Source: Hsuehochloa calcarea (lineage: Eukaryota; Streptophyta; Magnoliopsida; Poales; Poaceae). Taken from it: a stretch of DNA of 64,000 bases. The translations under genes were made by a program, and so were the position numbers. Shown here in pieces: positions 12,301 through 22,014 of this stretch (its first letter is position 1; each line of letters starts with the position of its first letter). Where the stretch lies: assembly GCA_036346395.1 (NCBI GenBank), contig CM070603.1, positions 54,542,868 through 54,606,867 on the forward strand. The letters are read 5' to 3'. The notes beneath the pieces were generated by a model that was not told the DNA's origin, ran no database searches, and worked only from the letters and a program-made list of their open reading frames with translations.

Positions 12301-15300
12301 TGGTCTAATATCAATCTTATGAATAAATATTTAGAGGTCTCCTAGAATTAGAGCCATGCAGAGAAAGACACAGGAATTTAGACAGGTTCGGATATTCTCA
12401 TGAGAGAATAACAACCATACTTCTGTGTTGATGTATTGACTATGCACTTTTACAATCAGGAAGAAAACTAATGTTTAATATCTCCTTCCGATCTGCACCA
12501 ATGCCCACTGACTTTTGCCTTTATATAGCGTATAAAGGGGGTGAGAGTTACTCCTAACCAAAAGACACCTTAACACTTGACAAAATACGCACGTTGATGG
12601 AGGTTACTGTCAAGGAGATAACACCCCACGTCGCCTGACAACTATTGTCAGAGACGGAAGAGTAATATATGCATTTATGCCAGAGAATAATTGTGCTCTG
12701 TGTATTGAACACAACGCATATGAGTCCATAATCGATTGGGCTCAAATGTCTGTAGGTTTTATCAATTACAGGGTGGTCTTAACTGACATAGTAGTAAAAA
12801 GGCTTATGACCATGAGGCGATTGTAGAACATCTTACGACCATACATGATGGTCGTAGGATGGTTTACAACCGATTATCTTAAGCTTCTCTCTTATGAACG
12901 ATAAGGGGGTATACTCAAGACTGTCGTGAGAATATTGCTATCTATACTAACAATTACAAGCAAATAATTCACTTAATTGATGATTATTAGATCCTCGTTA
13001 GACACCATAAATATTAGAAATAACAATAGAAGCATGAAGGAAAATACAATTTGAGGAAGATAATTAAAGTATGAGTTTTGCTAGAAGAAAATCATTTAGC
13101 GTAATAAGCTATTGGAGTTCATAGAAACACAACAACACTCTATCATGCATGGATAATGTACCTGCATACCCCTATTCTTTCTACATAAGTTACTATTTTC
13201 CAAAATATGTGCATACACATGGACCTATATTTAACCTCAAGCAATACGTTGATTATATGTGCAATAAATTATCTTATTAGTTTACACGGTATTAGAGTAT
13301 CTTGCTCACGCGTACACCGATGCACCATGAGCAACCTACCTTGAACTTATCTTCCCTCACACGCTGCATGCCCCACTGAACCATGTATCTTCTAACTCTT
13401 CTCTGCGCCATAACTTTTATGCTTCAACCTCCAACAGCGAGCCCAACTATCTCTCTCTCTCTCAGTTACTAACCCTTTCAATGCAATACTCTACCACATA
13501 GTTATCTTCTACTTCTCTCAAATTATTGCTTAATGTTGACCATTGCGACTTCAACACGCATACACGTGCAACTGGCATCGATCCCTACCATGGACACCTA
13601 TCATACTCTCCCTAGTGGCTCCGAGCCTATTCCATACAGTCGCGCTATCTTTACTCTGAGCTCTTTGCTCCTCTGCTTATGTACTCCAGTGCTTCTATTC
13701 ATACATATACATACATGTATAGACACATGCATGATATGGTACGAATGCCCGATCTTCATGATGTAGAATCAAGGATAATGGGTGATCCGTGCAACTTGAC
13801 GAACTGATGGTGCCAACCACTGTCTCGATACAGCAACGTGTGACAAGAGATTTCGCCTAACCACATGCTTTGATCAAGAGAAAATTCATAATATACCACT
13901 GAGTAACTACATGATTTATAATATGTCACTCCCATATGTTAGTGAGGCACCAGTGGCATATTATAAAGATTTAAAGTTATTCAATGACATATAACGAATT
14001 GCCCCAATGTCTATCGAACCACACAAAGGTAGACATGCAATCGCTCCTGCAATCACCAAAGAAATTAAAAAAGCAACAACAGAAGAGAGATAAATTTAGA
14101 GATACTACCAATTCCCAAGGAGGCGTGGTGGCTTTGCACAAACCCTAAGAATAAAAGCAATAATGCTTATATGAATGATTACCATCAAATTCGTGGTAAA
14201 CAAAAATCCAAGAGTAAATGGGCTTATATAGACCCCTAGGGTCGACCACAATGTGCCCAAACCGACCCCCAACACATCCCTACATTGTTTTGGACACAAA
14301 CTCACACAAAAAAGAAGCCCAGATTTTACAACTATCATATTATTTCAGACATAGAGGCATAAACACATATAATATGAGTCTGAGAGTGTATACATTGCGT
14401 TGGGCTTGAAGTTATCTTTCTAACAAGTATAAGAACACCCAAATCGGACACCGTTTGTTGAAGTTATTAACTTTTTAAATAGGACTATGCTAGCTATTCC
14501 GAACCAATACTACTACAGAAAATATCTTCACAGACGGTTCAAACATATCATCACAGATGGTTTTGTGAGTCGTCTGAGTTTATGGGCTAGTAATGACATG
14601 AGGTCATCACAACGGTTCTGAACAAGAACCGTCTATGATGGTTTTTTCTATTGCAAAAAAATAAATTTTGAGCCAAACCAATCAATCACTGGATAGTAGT
14701 TTCCATATGGAACTTCTAGCAAGACAACTAAAATCCAATTAAAATTCTGGTGTCAAACACGTTGCAGGAGAGACCTATCTAACAAAAGGGAAACCAAAAG
14801 GTTTCACAACGTCCCCTCCGAATGGGGAAAAAGAATAAAATTACAAAGTTAAACTAGCTAGAAACCATATGTGCCTCCGAGCTCCTGAAGAACTTATCGA
14901 CTTCTTGGATTGGTCTTGTGAGCTCCTCTATGTACCTCACCAGCATATCAAAATTGTTCTTCTCTTTCGTCCGAATTCGATTCAAACTCGTCGGCAAAGG
15001 AAAAAGAGAGACAACCGAAAATCTCCAGTGGCGCTTGTCGGACCCGGATTTCTTAACCTGCATTCTCAGGATTATCCCGCGCTACTCCTGGATCGATGGG
15101 TAGCGCCACGAGATACATCATTGAATCATTTCATACACAACGTTGACCGACTCAACATAATATTACATCCACCAGAGTTTAAATAGACCACGTCGGATCG
15201 AGTTTACAGCAGGGGTCGAACAGGCCAAATAAGTTCATTACAAGCGCGGAAGCATAACGGGCAACACGACTCCCCACAGGCAAGCGACTGTGGTACTTTG

Positions 15301-18052
15301 GGTACAACGGATATTAGCCAATGACATGGATAATATTGGCCGCAAGCAAGTATCGGCGGAGCCAGCTAAACTGTGGCGAGCTTTAGCCTACGAAACTAAC
15401 TACTCCTCGCCTTTGTCTTGATCGTCGAATCATTGGTCCTCGTAGTAGGCATAGTCGTCCAGATCAGCAGAATCTGGGGGTTTGGGGAAAGAGCGAGGGT
15501 GAGCACAACTACCGTGCTCGCGAGCCAACACAACAGATGCAATAATAAGTATGCAAGGCTAAACAAGGATGGCTCGGGTTCTTTTATTTGCGCAAAGCAA
15601 CCTTTATAAATACACATGTGGAGTTCATGTGAATTTTCTATGAACTTTTGAAGTTAAAGCATTTTCTAGCGTAAAAATAATCCTATTCCGAGATCAATAT
15701 TAAAAATTAATCTTTTCATAACAGTAACATGTTAAAAAATTATACCATATTAAATTTCATTAAAAATTAAAATTACCAAAATTGATTTAATTGGATTTGG
15801 AGTTAGAATGAATTAGTTATGCATTTTTGAAGTTGAATGACTTTTCAGTTCAACAAATAATCATTTCAGAAATTATAAATGCATTTAATACTTTTTACAC
15901 CTAGAGGAATCTCGCCATAGTCACTGACAGGTGGGGTTCAGTCATAGTGTCATTTTTCAATTAAATTCAGAATTTAATTTCCTTCTGACAGGTAGGGTCC
16001 ACATGTTATAGTCTTCGTCCATAGCACGATTATGGACCGAGGGTCCATGAGCCGCACTTAATGGCTTTGGGTCCACATGTCAATGACTCTAACACAAACC
16101 GGTTTAAAGCCTCATTTTTCTGTTCACGGGCCCCACGTGTAATAGACACATCACTTCTTTAAAACAACCATTAATTACCGCAATCAATAACTAGCAGTTA
16201 ATAGTAGTGATTAACCCTAATGGTAGTGATTGACTCATTTTGAATTTTAATCCTCTCACTTTGACCAGGCTAGATAAAATAGCAAATAAATTTTAAAAAT
16301 TCTAAATTTTTTCATGGAGGTCCTTGGGATGACCTAGTATTCATATAATTTTTGAAACATCACTGTTCATATTTTAATTACTTATTTTAATCATTTAACC
16401 GTAGGGGTTATTAAAATGAGTTTTCAATTTTCTTAGGGTTGATTTGGTTTCTAAAAATTTGGTAAAAAATTATATTTATTCATGATAAATATTATAAGAG
16501 TTAAATAAATTATTTACCAATGATGGTCACAAGTTTTAATTTATGTTTTCATTGATAGCTTCGATTTAAGTTGTATGTTTTTCTTTGATTTCAATATTTT
16601 CAAATGCAACAAATCATGCAAATACTCCAGAAATCCAATGTATGTTCAAAAGTTTTAAAATTTTCACCTTTGTATACATTTGAAATACGAACCCAATATT
16701 TGAGATGTTACATTCCCCGTGGGTTAATGTCTTCTTGCAGGATAAATTGACGCATTACACTATTTCCTGGTCTCATCCAACACTATTCATGCTATCTATG
16801 TTATATATTTTAATTTTAATTATTTATATTAGAGTTTGTATACAAATCAAATCCCTAATTTTATTTAATTTCTTTGAATTTTAGTTATTTAGATGTTTTT
16901 ACTTTGGAATTCGTATGAAAATCAAATAGGAAATTTTGTTTTATTTTTATTCCGAATTTTTATTCTTTGTTGTTGGGATTCATATACAAATACCATTGCT
17001 ATTTTTTCTTTAATTTTGTATCAAAATAAAAATTTCTATTTTATTCTACTTTTATTCCGAATTTCATTTATTTGTTGGAATTCATATACAAATCCAATTG
17101 CGTATTTTTTTTGTTTCATTTTAAATTTGAATTATATTTATTTAGGGATTTTACTTAGGATTTCGAATGGAAATCAAAATACTACTTTTATTTTATTTTA
17201 TTTTGGATTTTATTTTTTTTGTTGGAATTCGTATACAAATCAAATTGCTATTTTTTGTTTAAATTTTATTCCGAAATTTATTTATTCGGGTATTTTACCT
17301 AGAATTCGTATGGAAATTAAATTACTTATTTTATTTATTTATTTATTCTGAATTTCAATTTTTTAGTACTTAGTGTGGACTTTTAATTTTAATTTAGACC
17401 GTTATAATCTGAATTCACGTACATCTTTATCTTTTTTTCCGATTGACGTACAATTTTTTTGTCCTTGAGAGTGAATGTAGTGACTTTTTTTGTTTGATAA
17501 TTCATAGATTAATCGTCCTTCGAGCTTTTTCCCGATCGATCGAGCTGCATGCATGATCCCTGCAAAATATATATTGTCCCGGTAAAGAGAACACGATCGA
17601 TCGATCTGCTTTCAGATAACTCCGCAGATGCAATGAAATGATACAACAAGACGAGTTACCTTTTTGTCCGCGCCGACGACGTAATTTTTGCTGAAAATAA
17701 CATGGTGCTGTCTGCTTGCTTGTCTGCCTGCGTGCATTGCAGGGTGCCTTGCCGAAAGTCGGGTGGGATCCGGTTCAGCATCAACGGGTTCAGGTACTTC
17801 AACCTGGTGCTCATCACCAACGTGGCCGGCGCCGGCGACGTCGTCCGTGCCAGCGTCAAGGCCGCCCACACCAGCTGGCTGCCCATGTCGCGCAACTGGG
17901 GCCAGAACTGGCAGTCCAACGCCATGCTCGTCGGCGGAGCCCTCTCCTTCCGCCTCACCGCCAGCGACCACCGAACCTCCATCTCCTGGAACGTCGCCGG
18001 CCCCAACTGGCACTTCGGCCAGACCTTCTCCGGCAGAAACTTTAGGGTCTGA
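9378..18052 (+). CDS. EXPA: Alpha-expansin with a giant second intron
   Basis: Alpha-expansins are secreted proteins that loosen growing cell walls non-enzymatically at low pH. Exons are 9378-9522, 9653-9977 and 17743-18052; all junctions have GT/AG and closing phases, giving 259 aa, a normal family length. Visible features: a signal peptide (about 1-21), GGACGYG at 49-55, conserved cysteines 80, 83, 88, 97, 112 and 126, the HFD motif at 132-134 in the GH45-like domain, and a C-terminal cellulose-binding domain with NWGQNWQSN and the terminal GRNFRV. Intron 1 is 130 nt. Intron 2 is 7765 nt and filled with transposon debris, but both splice sites look good (AAG|GTACGT and TTGCAG|G). The exons are intact and GC-rich, so the gene looks functional. 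The member number within the family was not determined. Confidence 0.95.
10240..11943 (-). mobile_element. LINE (L1-type) remnant in the expansin intron
   Basis: Minus-strand fragments of a non-LTR retrotransposon. In order: an RT N-terminal piece with DGFTFNFYKSC and TTNIVLIP (11943-11692), the RT core with FFLKLDIVKAFDTVQW and the catalytic FLYADDAVVF (11728-11306), then a C-terminal region with RRRFLWAG and the WDNVCRP/LGVLN block (11279-11019). Downstream are an FWNTPWLDG block (11088-10789) and a degraded zinc-binding RT tail (10720-10505). Frames change and sequence is missing between the YADD block and the C-terminal region. It is inserted antisense to the host gene and is long dead. 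The 3' end is not sharply defined. Confidence 0.85.
11944..13731. other. Expansin intron interior, unassigned repeat-like sequence
   Basis: AT-rich, no gene. Parts have the look of LTR or MITE debris, for example the phrase at about 12378-12420 and the ACGACCAT/ATGGTCGT inverted pair at about 12827-12856, but I cannot assign a family. Confidence 0.4.
13732..14480 (-). repeat. Diverged LTR relic related to the gypsy LTR at 6606-7542
   Basis: From TGATATGG at 13732 the sequence follows the plus-strand order of the 6606-7542 LTR: GATGCCCGATCTTCACGACG-like, GTGCAAC(T/C)TGACGAAC, GCCAACCACTGTC, then CAAACCCTA and a TATATAGACC block matching the LTR TATA region. Identity is clearly lower than between the two LTRs of the intact element. 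A small inverted-repeat insertion (13883-14000) interrupts it. No internal retrotransposon sequence lies next to it, so it may be a solo or truncated LTR. The right end is uncertain. Confidence 0.7.
13883..14000. mobile_element. MITE-like insertion with inverted ends
   Basis: A 118-bp AT-rich block with imperfect inverted ends of about 25 bp: AATTCATAATAT...TGAGTAACT on the left against the complement of AGTTATTCA...AACGAATT on the right. It splits otherwise collinear LTR sequence, which supports an insertion. Superfamily not determined. Confidence 0.55.
14513..14650. mobile_element. CACTA-like terminal fragment
   Basis: Begins TACTACAGAAAAT, one base from the grass CACTA terminus CACTACAGAAAA, and carries repeated subterminal motifs (CACAGACGGTT, CACAGATGGTT, AACCGTCT) in both orientations. 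No transposase or opposite end was found. It shares the ACAGACGGTT motif with 7543-7700. Confidence 0.5.
14651..15035. other. Expansin intron, unassigned
   Basis: No gene recognised. A short minus-strand frame (15063-14854) has no family similarity that I can name. It abuts the LTR relic at 15036 and could be part of an old retroelement. Confidence 0.3.
15036..16712 (+). repeat. Long LTR relic, gypsy type
   Basis: Starts TGTCGGACCCGG and ends GATGTTACA, the TG...CA form of an LTR, about 1677 bp. Its first 550 bp match, in reverse complement, the relic ending at 58029: the same TGTCGGACCCGG start, the DDYAYYE-like coding-looking stretch near 15435, and the CGCGAGCCAACACAACAGATGC segment near 15518. 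No 5-bp target duplication is visible (GCGCT before, TTCCC after), so it may be truncated or recombined. From memory it resembles the long-LTR rice gypsy families RIRE3/RIRE8; a repeat-library search would settle this. Confidence 0.55.
16830..17365. repeat. AT-rich degenerate tandem repeat, about 70-100 bp units
   Basis: About seven units, each opening with a TTGGAATTC(A/G)TATACAAAT-like phrase (near 16833, 16902, 16974, 17074, 17155, 17220 and 17300) followed by a T-rich tract and often TTATTCCGAATTT. Units vary in length and sequence. It lies about 380 nt before the expansin exon 3 acceptor. The open frame across it is a by-product of low complexity. Confidence 0.75.
17366..17742. other. 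Distal end of expansin intron 2
   Basis: Unique-looking sequence leading to the TGCATTGCAG acceptor at 17742. It contains CGATCGATCG and a CATGCATG. No gene or element recognised. Confidence 0.4.
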
Positions 18053-19340
18053 CCGCCAGTCGGTCGGTCGATCGACCGACAATATTAATTGCCATCGGAA
18101 TGGCCGGGCCGGATCGACAACATGCATGGATCAATTCATGGTGGAGTTATTTTTAAACAAGCAGATATACCGTTCGTGTGCAAGCTAAGTAAGCTCAATT
18201 AGTTAGTTTCTGGTTACGTATTATATATAATACTTCGGAATGGCTATACAACACACTAGTAAAAAAAGATTTCAAATGATTTTCTTACCGTTGGATGAGT
18301 TTAAGATTTGTGTGTCACCACCTCCGTCTTCATCTCTAGCGACGCTCCGACGAGTCTTTTAGGATCGGGGTTCACATGATTAGGGTTAGAGTTCACTAAC
18401 GCTGGACTTTACAGAGGGAGAGGGTAGATTGATGGTGGGCGGTGGGCGGTGGAGGGCAGCTAGGGTGACAAGAAAGAGAGAAATTAGTAGGCCATAGATC
18501 TGGTGGCGGTAGCCGCTAGAGACGAGGAGGCGGACAAGGACGGGGCAGTGGTGGATGAGGAGGTGGCAGAGGCAGCGGGAGTGCATGCCTCATTGGTGCC
18601 GGTGAGGCAATGGATGACGGCGGGTGGGGATGTGGTGGCCGCTGGGCTGCTGGGGGAGGAATAGGGTTATGGGTGGGATGGGGTTTGAGGGGTGAGAGGG
18701 CTGGGAAGTGATACGATTTGAATCCAACTGTCAAAAAAAAGAGAGCGAAAACTAAGAAATGTTTAGTCGATTTTTTAGTCACTTCCATAGTACTTAATTT
18801 GCTCATCGATCAAATGTCCCAATACACATAGGGCAATTAAGGGCTTAATTTCCTGCTTCTTGCTCCTGTCACATCCAAGGCTCTGTTTCAAAAGTGCCCG
18901 ATGCTCCTACCAACCAGGCAGTCTGTAATGGCTACATGCATTTTATTTCGAGTTACTTTGGCTATATTGTAGCTAGTACCGCTCGCTGTGAGGTCCGGTG
19001 AAAAAAGAGAATATATCTATTATTTAAAAACATGAGTTAGAAGTGATTTATCTATCTCCTAAGTCCGATAAATCGCACCAAAAGGTGGGTCATATATCCT
19101 ATTGTGCGATTTATTTGCCCCTAACTCTCCACAAATCCTACTTCTTCCTTCCAGATACCTGACCATCCCTCAGGACTCCCACCCCAACTGCTCTCTCCCT
19201 CCTTAACCTCGAGCTTCCTCTTGATCCCACTTTCGCATCCACCGCCACCTTCTTTCGCAACTCAAGAGGGCCGAGAAGATGGGGCAAGGAGGTGCAGATG
19301 GACCATTCTGAGGGCAGATGAGCTCGTGCGACGTTGTGAG
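18053..19340. other. Expansin 3' flank and intergenic DNA
   Basis: Contains the presumed expansin 3' UTR (to about 18250). The rest shows no gene. A CACTAGTAAAAAA phrase at 18256 and a loosely inverted counterpart near 18720-18780 hint at an old inverted-repeat element, but the ends do not pair well. Confidence 0.4.
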
Positions 19341-20043
19341 GCATACACAAGGTAGCACATAGGGGTGCAGGGGGTGGGCCTGTCGGCTAAGCCGCTAGCC
19401 CATGCCCGCAAAAAAACCCCCACTAAACTGTCTGACCACACCAAACTATTAGCATTTTAAACGGGCTAGTCAGCATTGTCCGCTAGGTATACCTTGCAAA
19501 GTTGCACTCGCACTCGCACAACGTCCTTGTTGAGGAACTCGAGCTCCACCTCGCTCACCTTAACGATGTCCACCTATTCTAGATGCTGAGTATATGTTGG
19601 CGGTCTGGCAGACCTTGTTGAGGGATGGCCAGAGCGCCTCGCGGAGGTTGGGGTCGTAGGACCACAACACGTCGTCGTCCTTAGCCACCTTCATGGCGTG
19701 TAGGTGTGTCGAGCGGCAGGGCTCCGTGATGAGGCTGATGGAGCCGTAGTGGAAGACGGACGTCCTCCTAATGAGGTCGACGTCCAGCTCCCCCGAGGTT
19801 AGCATGATGTTGGTGCAGAATGCGGGTCAGCATGCGGTCGAACTCGTCGCCGCCTAGCTTGCCCACGAAGGCGGCGGACCCGCCCAGGCGCATCGCGGCG
19901 ATGGCGATGTTGGCGGGCACACCCCTTGGCTCCTTGAGGAAGGCCGGAGCCTCAATGAGCATCTCGTTGACCATAAGACCTTTCTTCCCTTGTGTTGGAG
20001 CTGCTCCTGCTGACGGTGCCATTAGCGAGCTATGCCTCTCCAA
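19341..20043 (-). pseudogene. FRK: Fructokinase (pfkB) pseudogene, copy A
   Basis: Minus-strand fragment of a cytosolic fructokinase, which phosphorylates fructose with ATP. Visible: APAFLKEPRG then VPANIAIAAMRLGG, the first pfkB signature with the sugar-binding Asn, and AAFVGKLGGDEFDRML (20043-19768). SGELDVDLIRRTSVFHYGS and SYDPNLREALWPS follow (19805-19560), then DIVKVSEVELEF in another frame (about 19500-19580). The fragments lie in different frames. The second half of the enzyme, with the catalytic GAGD motif, is missing. No introns are evident, so it may derive from a processed copy. Positions 19341-19949 are repeated at 20572-21149. Confidence 0.88.
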
Positions 20044-20107
20044 TTAGACCCATAAATCATGGCATGGCCTTCCAATCACTGCTACAATTAGACCGGGCAA
20101 CTACAAG

Positions 20108-20108
<1 letters not shown>

Positions 20109-20163
<55 letters not shown>
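20109..20163. repeat. (AT)n microsatellite
   Basis: About 27 uninterrupted AT units between the two fructokinase pseudogene copies. Confidence 0.98.
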
Positions 20164-20165
<2 letters not shown>

Positions 20166-20571
20166 CATCCTTGTCAAATTTGGATAAGCAAAAGAGGGAC
20201 AGAAAAAAAAAAGAAGGTGATGCAACCAACTTGTCTTTAGCTAAAAGATGAGCTCACATCACACACATAACAAGCTGCTTGTGTCATCTAACTAACATCC
20301 AACACTCAAAACAGTGCTGTGAATGTAGTGTGTAATGCAGGGCCAAATGGCAGGATTGGGTATGTGTTTTGTCACTAGCTAGTGTAGAGGCAATGTTGGA
20401 ATTAGCTTTCGGGGGCACAAGAATATGCAAGATTAGTTTTGCCTAGAAAATCAGCACGTCCACACGCGCGCACATGCACGGCCTCGTGAACTTCATTGAT
20501 CTATTGTTGCGTAGAAAGCCATGCACGCGCCGAATTGCTTCCGGGTAAGGGAAGATAGCCAAGCTGACTAC

Positions 20572-21149
20572 GCATACACAGGGCAGCACATAGGGGTGCA
20601 ATGGGGACGGGTCTTTCCGTTAAGCCGCTGGCCCACACCCATCAAGCTATTCGCATTTTAAACGGCTAGCCAGCATTGCCCGCTGGGTATACCTCGCAAA
20701 GTTGCATTTGCACTCACACAACGTTCTTGTTGAGGAACTCGAGCTCCACCTCGCTCACCTTGACGATGTCCACCTATTCTAGATGTTGAGGATCTGCTGG
20801 TGGCCTGGCGGGCCTTGTTGCGGGACAGCCAGAGCGCCTCGCGGAAGTTGGGGTCATAGGACCACAGCGCGCCGCCGTACTTAGCCACCTTCATGGCGTG
20901 TAGGTGTGCCGAGCGGTAGGGCTCCGTGATGAGGCTGGTGGAGCCGTAGTGGAAGACGGACGTCCTCCTGATGAGGTCGACGTCCAGCTCCCCCGAGATC
21001 AGTAGCATGTTGGTGCAGAATGCGGGCCAGCATGCGGTCGAACTCGTCGGCGCCTAGCTTGCCCACGAAGGCGGCGGACCCGCCCAGGCGTGCCGCGGCA
21101 ATGGCGATGTTGGCGGGCGCACCCCCTGGCTCCTTGAGGAAGGCCGGAG
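20572..21149 (-). pseudogene. FRK: Fructokinase (pfkB) pseudogene, copy B
   Basis: A second copy of the 19341-19949 segment, in the same orientation and 1231 nt to the right. It shows GGAPANIAIAAARLGG, AAFVGKLGADEFDRML, ELDVDLIRRTSVFHYGS and SYDPNFREALW. It is closer to functional fructokinases than copy A at some positions (GGAPAN rather than RGVPAN), which argues that neither copy is simply the parent of the other. Both share the same frame breaks, such as the one around the LDVDLIRR block and the one before DIVKVSEVE, so the duplication happened after inactivation. The similarity stops at GGCCGGAG (21149), where a purine-rich flank begins. Confidence 0.87.
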
Positions 21150-21394
21150 TGACACAGAGAACCGGGTTTGGTGGCGTAGAGGAGCTAGAGGCAGCGGGGA
21201 GCCCCTTGAGAGAGAGACGGAGAGGAGAGAGAGGGGAGATGATAAGAATGAGAAAGGAGAGGATGGATCCTGGGGAGTGTTGGCCGGGAGAGGAAAAGGT
21301 GGAGAGAGGATGAGACTGGGGTGGTGTCGGCCGAATCATCTAGAGCCAGAAGAAAGATCAGCCGAAGGGAGAGATAGGATAGGGTGGGGAGAGA
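21150..21394. repeat. Purine-rich (GA) low-complexity flank
   Basis: Mostly GAGAGG and GGAGAG on the plus strand. The copia element inserted here; GA-rich sequence of the same kind resumes at 24711. Confidence 0.7.
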
Positions 21395-21935
21395 TGTTGG
21401 AATTTCCCTTGTCTGGTTTGTTATTGCTCGATCAAACAATAGACAATTTTGCTTGGTCCTTCGGTTTTCCGTCTAGGGAAAAATGATCTGCTGGTCTTTC
21501 GCTTTGTCAGACTAGATGTTCCTTGTTCCTGTCCTCACGATGTGATTTGACGTGACTGACCTGGGACAGATACGCTCGAAGCAGCGTGATGCATGAAGCA
21601 ACTTCTTTGCTCTCTCCGCCGGTTCTTATACGTGTATACGCGAAAGACAACACAAAAAATAGCACCTCTGTTCTCTATTGGATGTCTCTGCTTCTTCTTG
21701 TGATAGCAGCACCCTGTCTGCGCTTCTTTTCTTTCTTAACTCCACTTCCTTGTTAAGTTTATATGGCACTAGTTGGTGTTCTTTTATACACACGCACGCA
21801 CAACTCCAAGTCAGACTCGGCTACACGCCATGAGTTTGATTCCATCCGAAAAAAACAGACTCGAAAAACACTTCCTAGTACAGAACGGACACGAGAACTA
21901 AAATATAAAACTACCAAAATAAGATTAATCTAACA
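21395..21935 (-). repeat. 3' LTR of the deleted copia element
   Basis: 541 bp, TGTTGGAATTTCC...AATCTAACA. It is followed at 21936 by ATCACCCATTTAATCTTG, whose complement ends in a short purine tract (AAATGGGTGAT) that would serve as polypurine tract. Confidence 0.92.
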
Positions 21936-22014
21936 ATCACCCATTTAATCTTGTTTCTTCACTTTGATCACGTCAATCTTTTCTCTCATTTGAACTCCCA
22001 AGTCTTCCTCTTTT

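Noticed and set aside
16893..17351. 152-residue plus-strand open frame in the expansin intron
   Set aside because: It lies entirely within the AT-rich tandem array; the protein is Phe/Tyr/Ile-rich repeat noise with no family.
17612..18127. 171-residue minus-strand frame over expansin exon 3
   Set aside because: Antisense shadow of a GC-rich coding exon.
18254..18830. CACTAGTAAAAAA phrase read as a CACTA transposon end
   Set aside because: No matching opposite end, no 3-bp duplication and no subterminal repeats were found.
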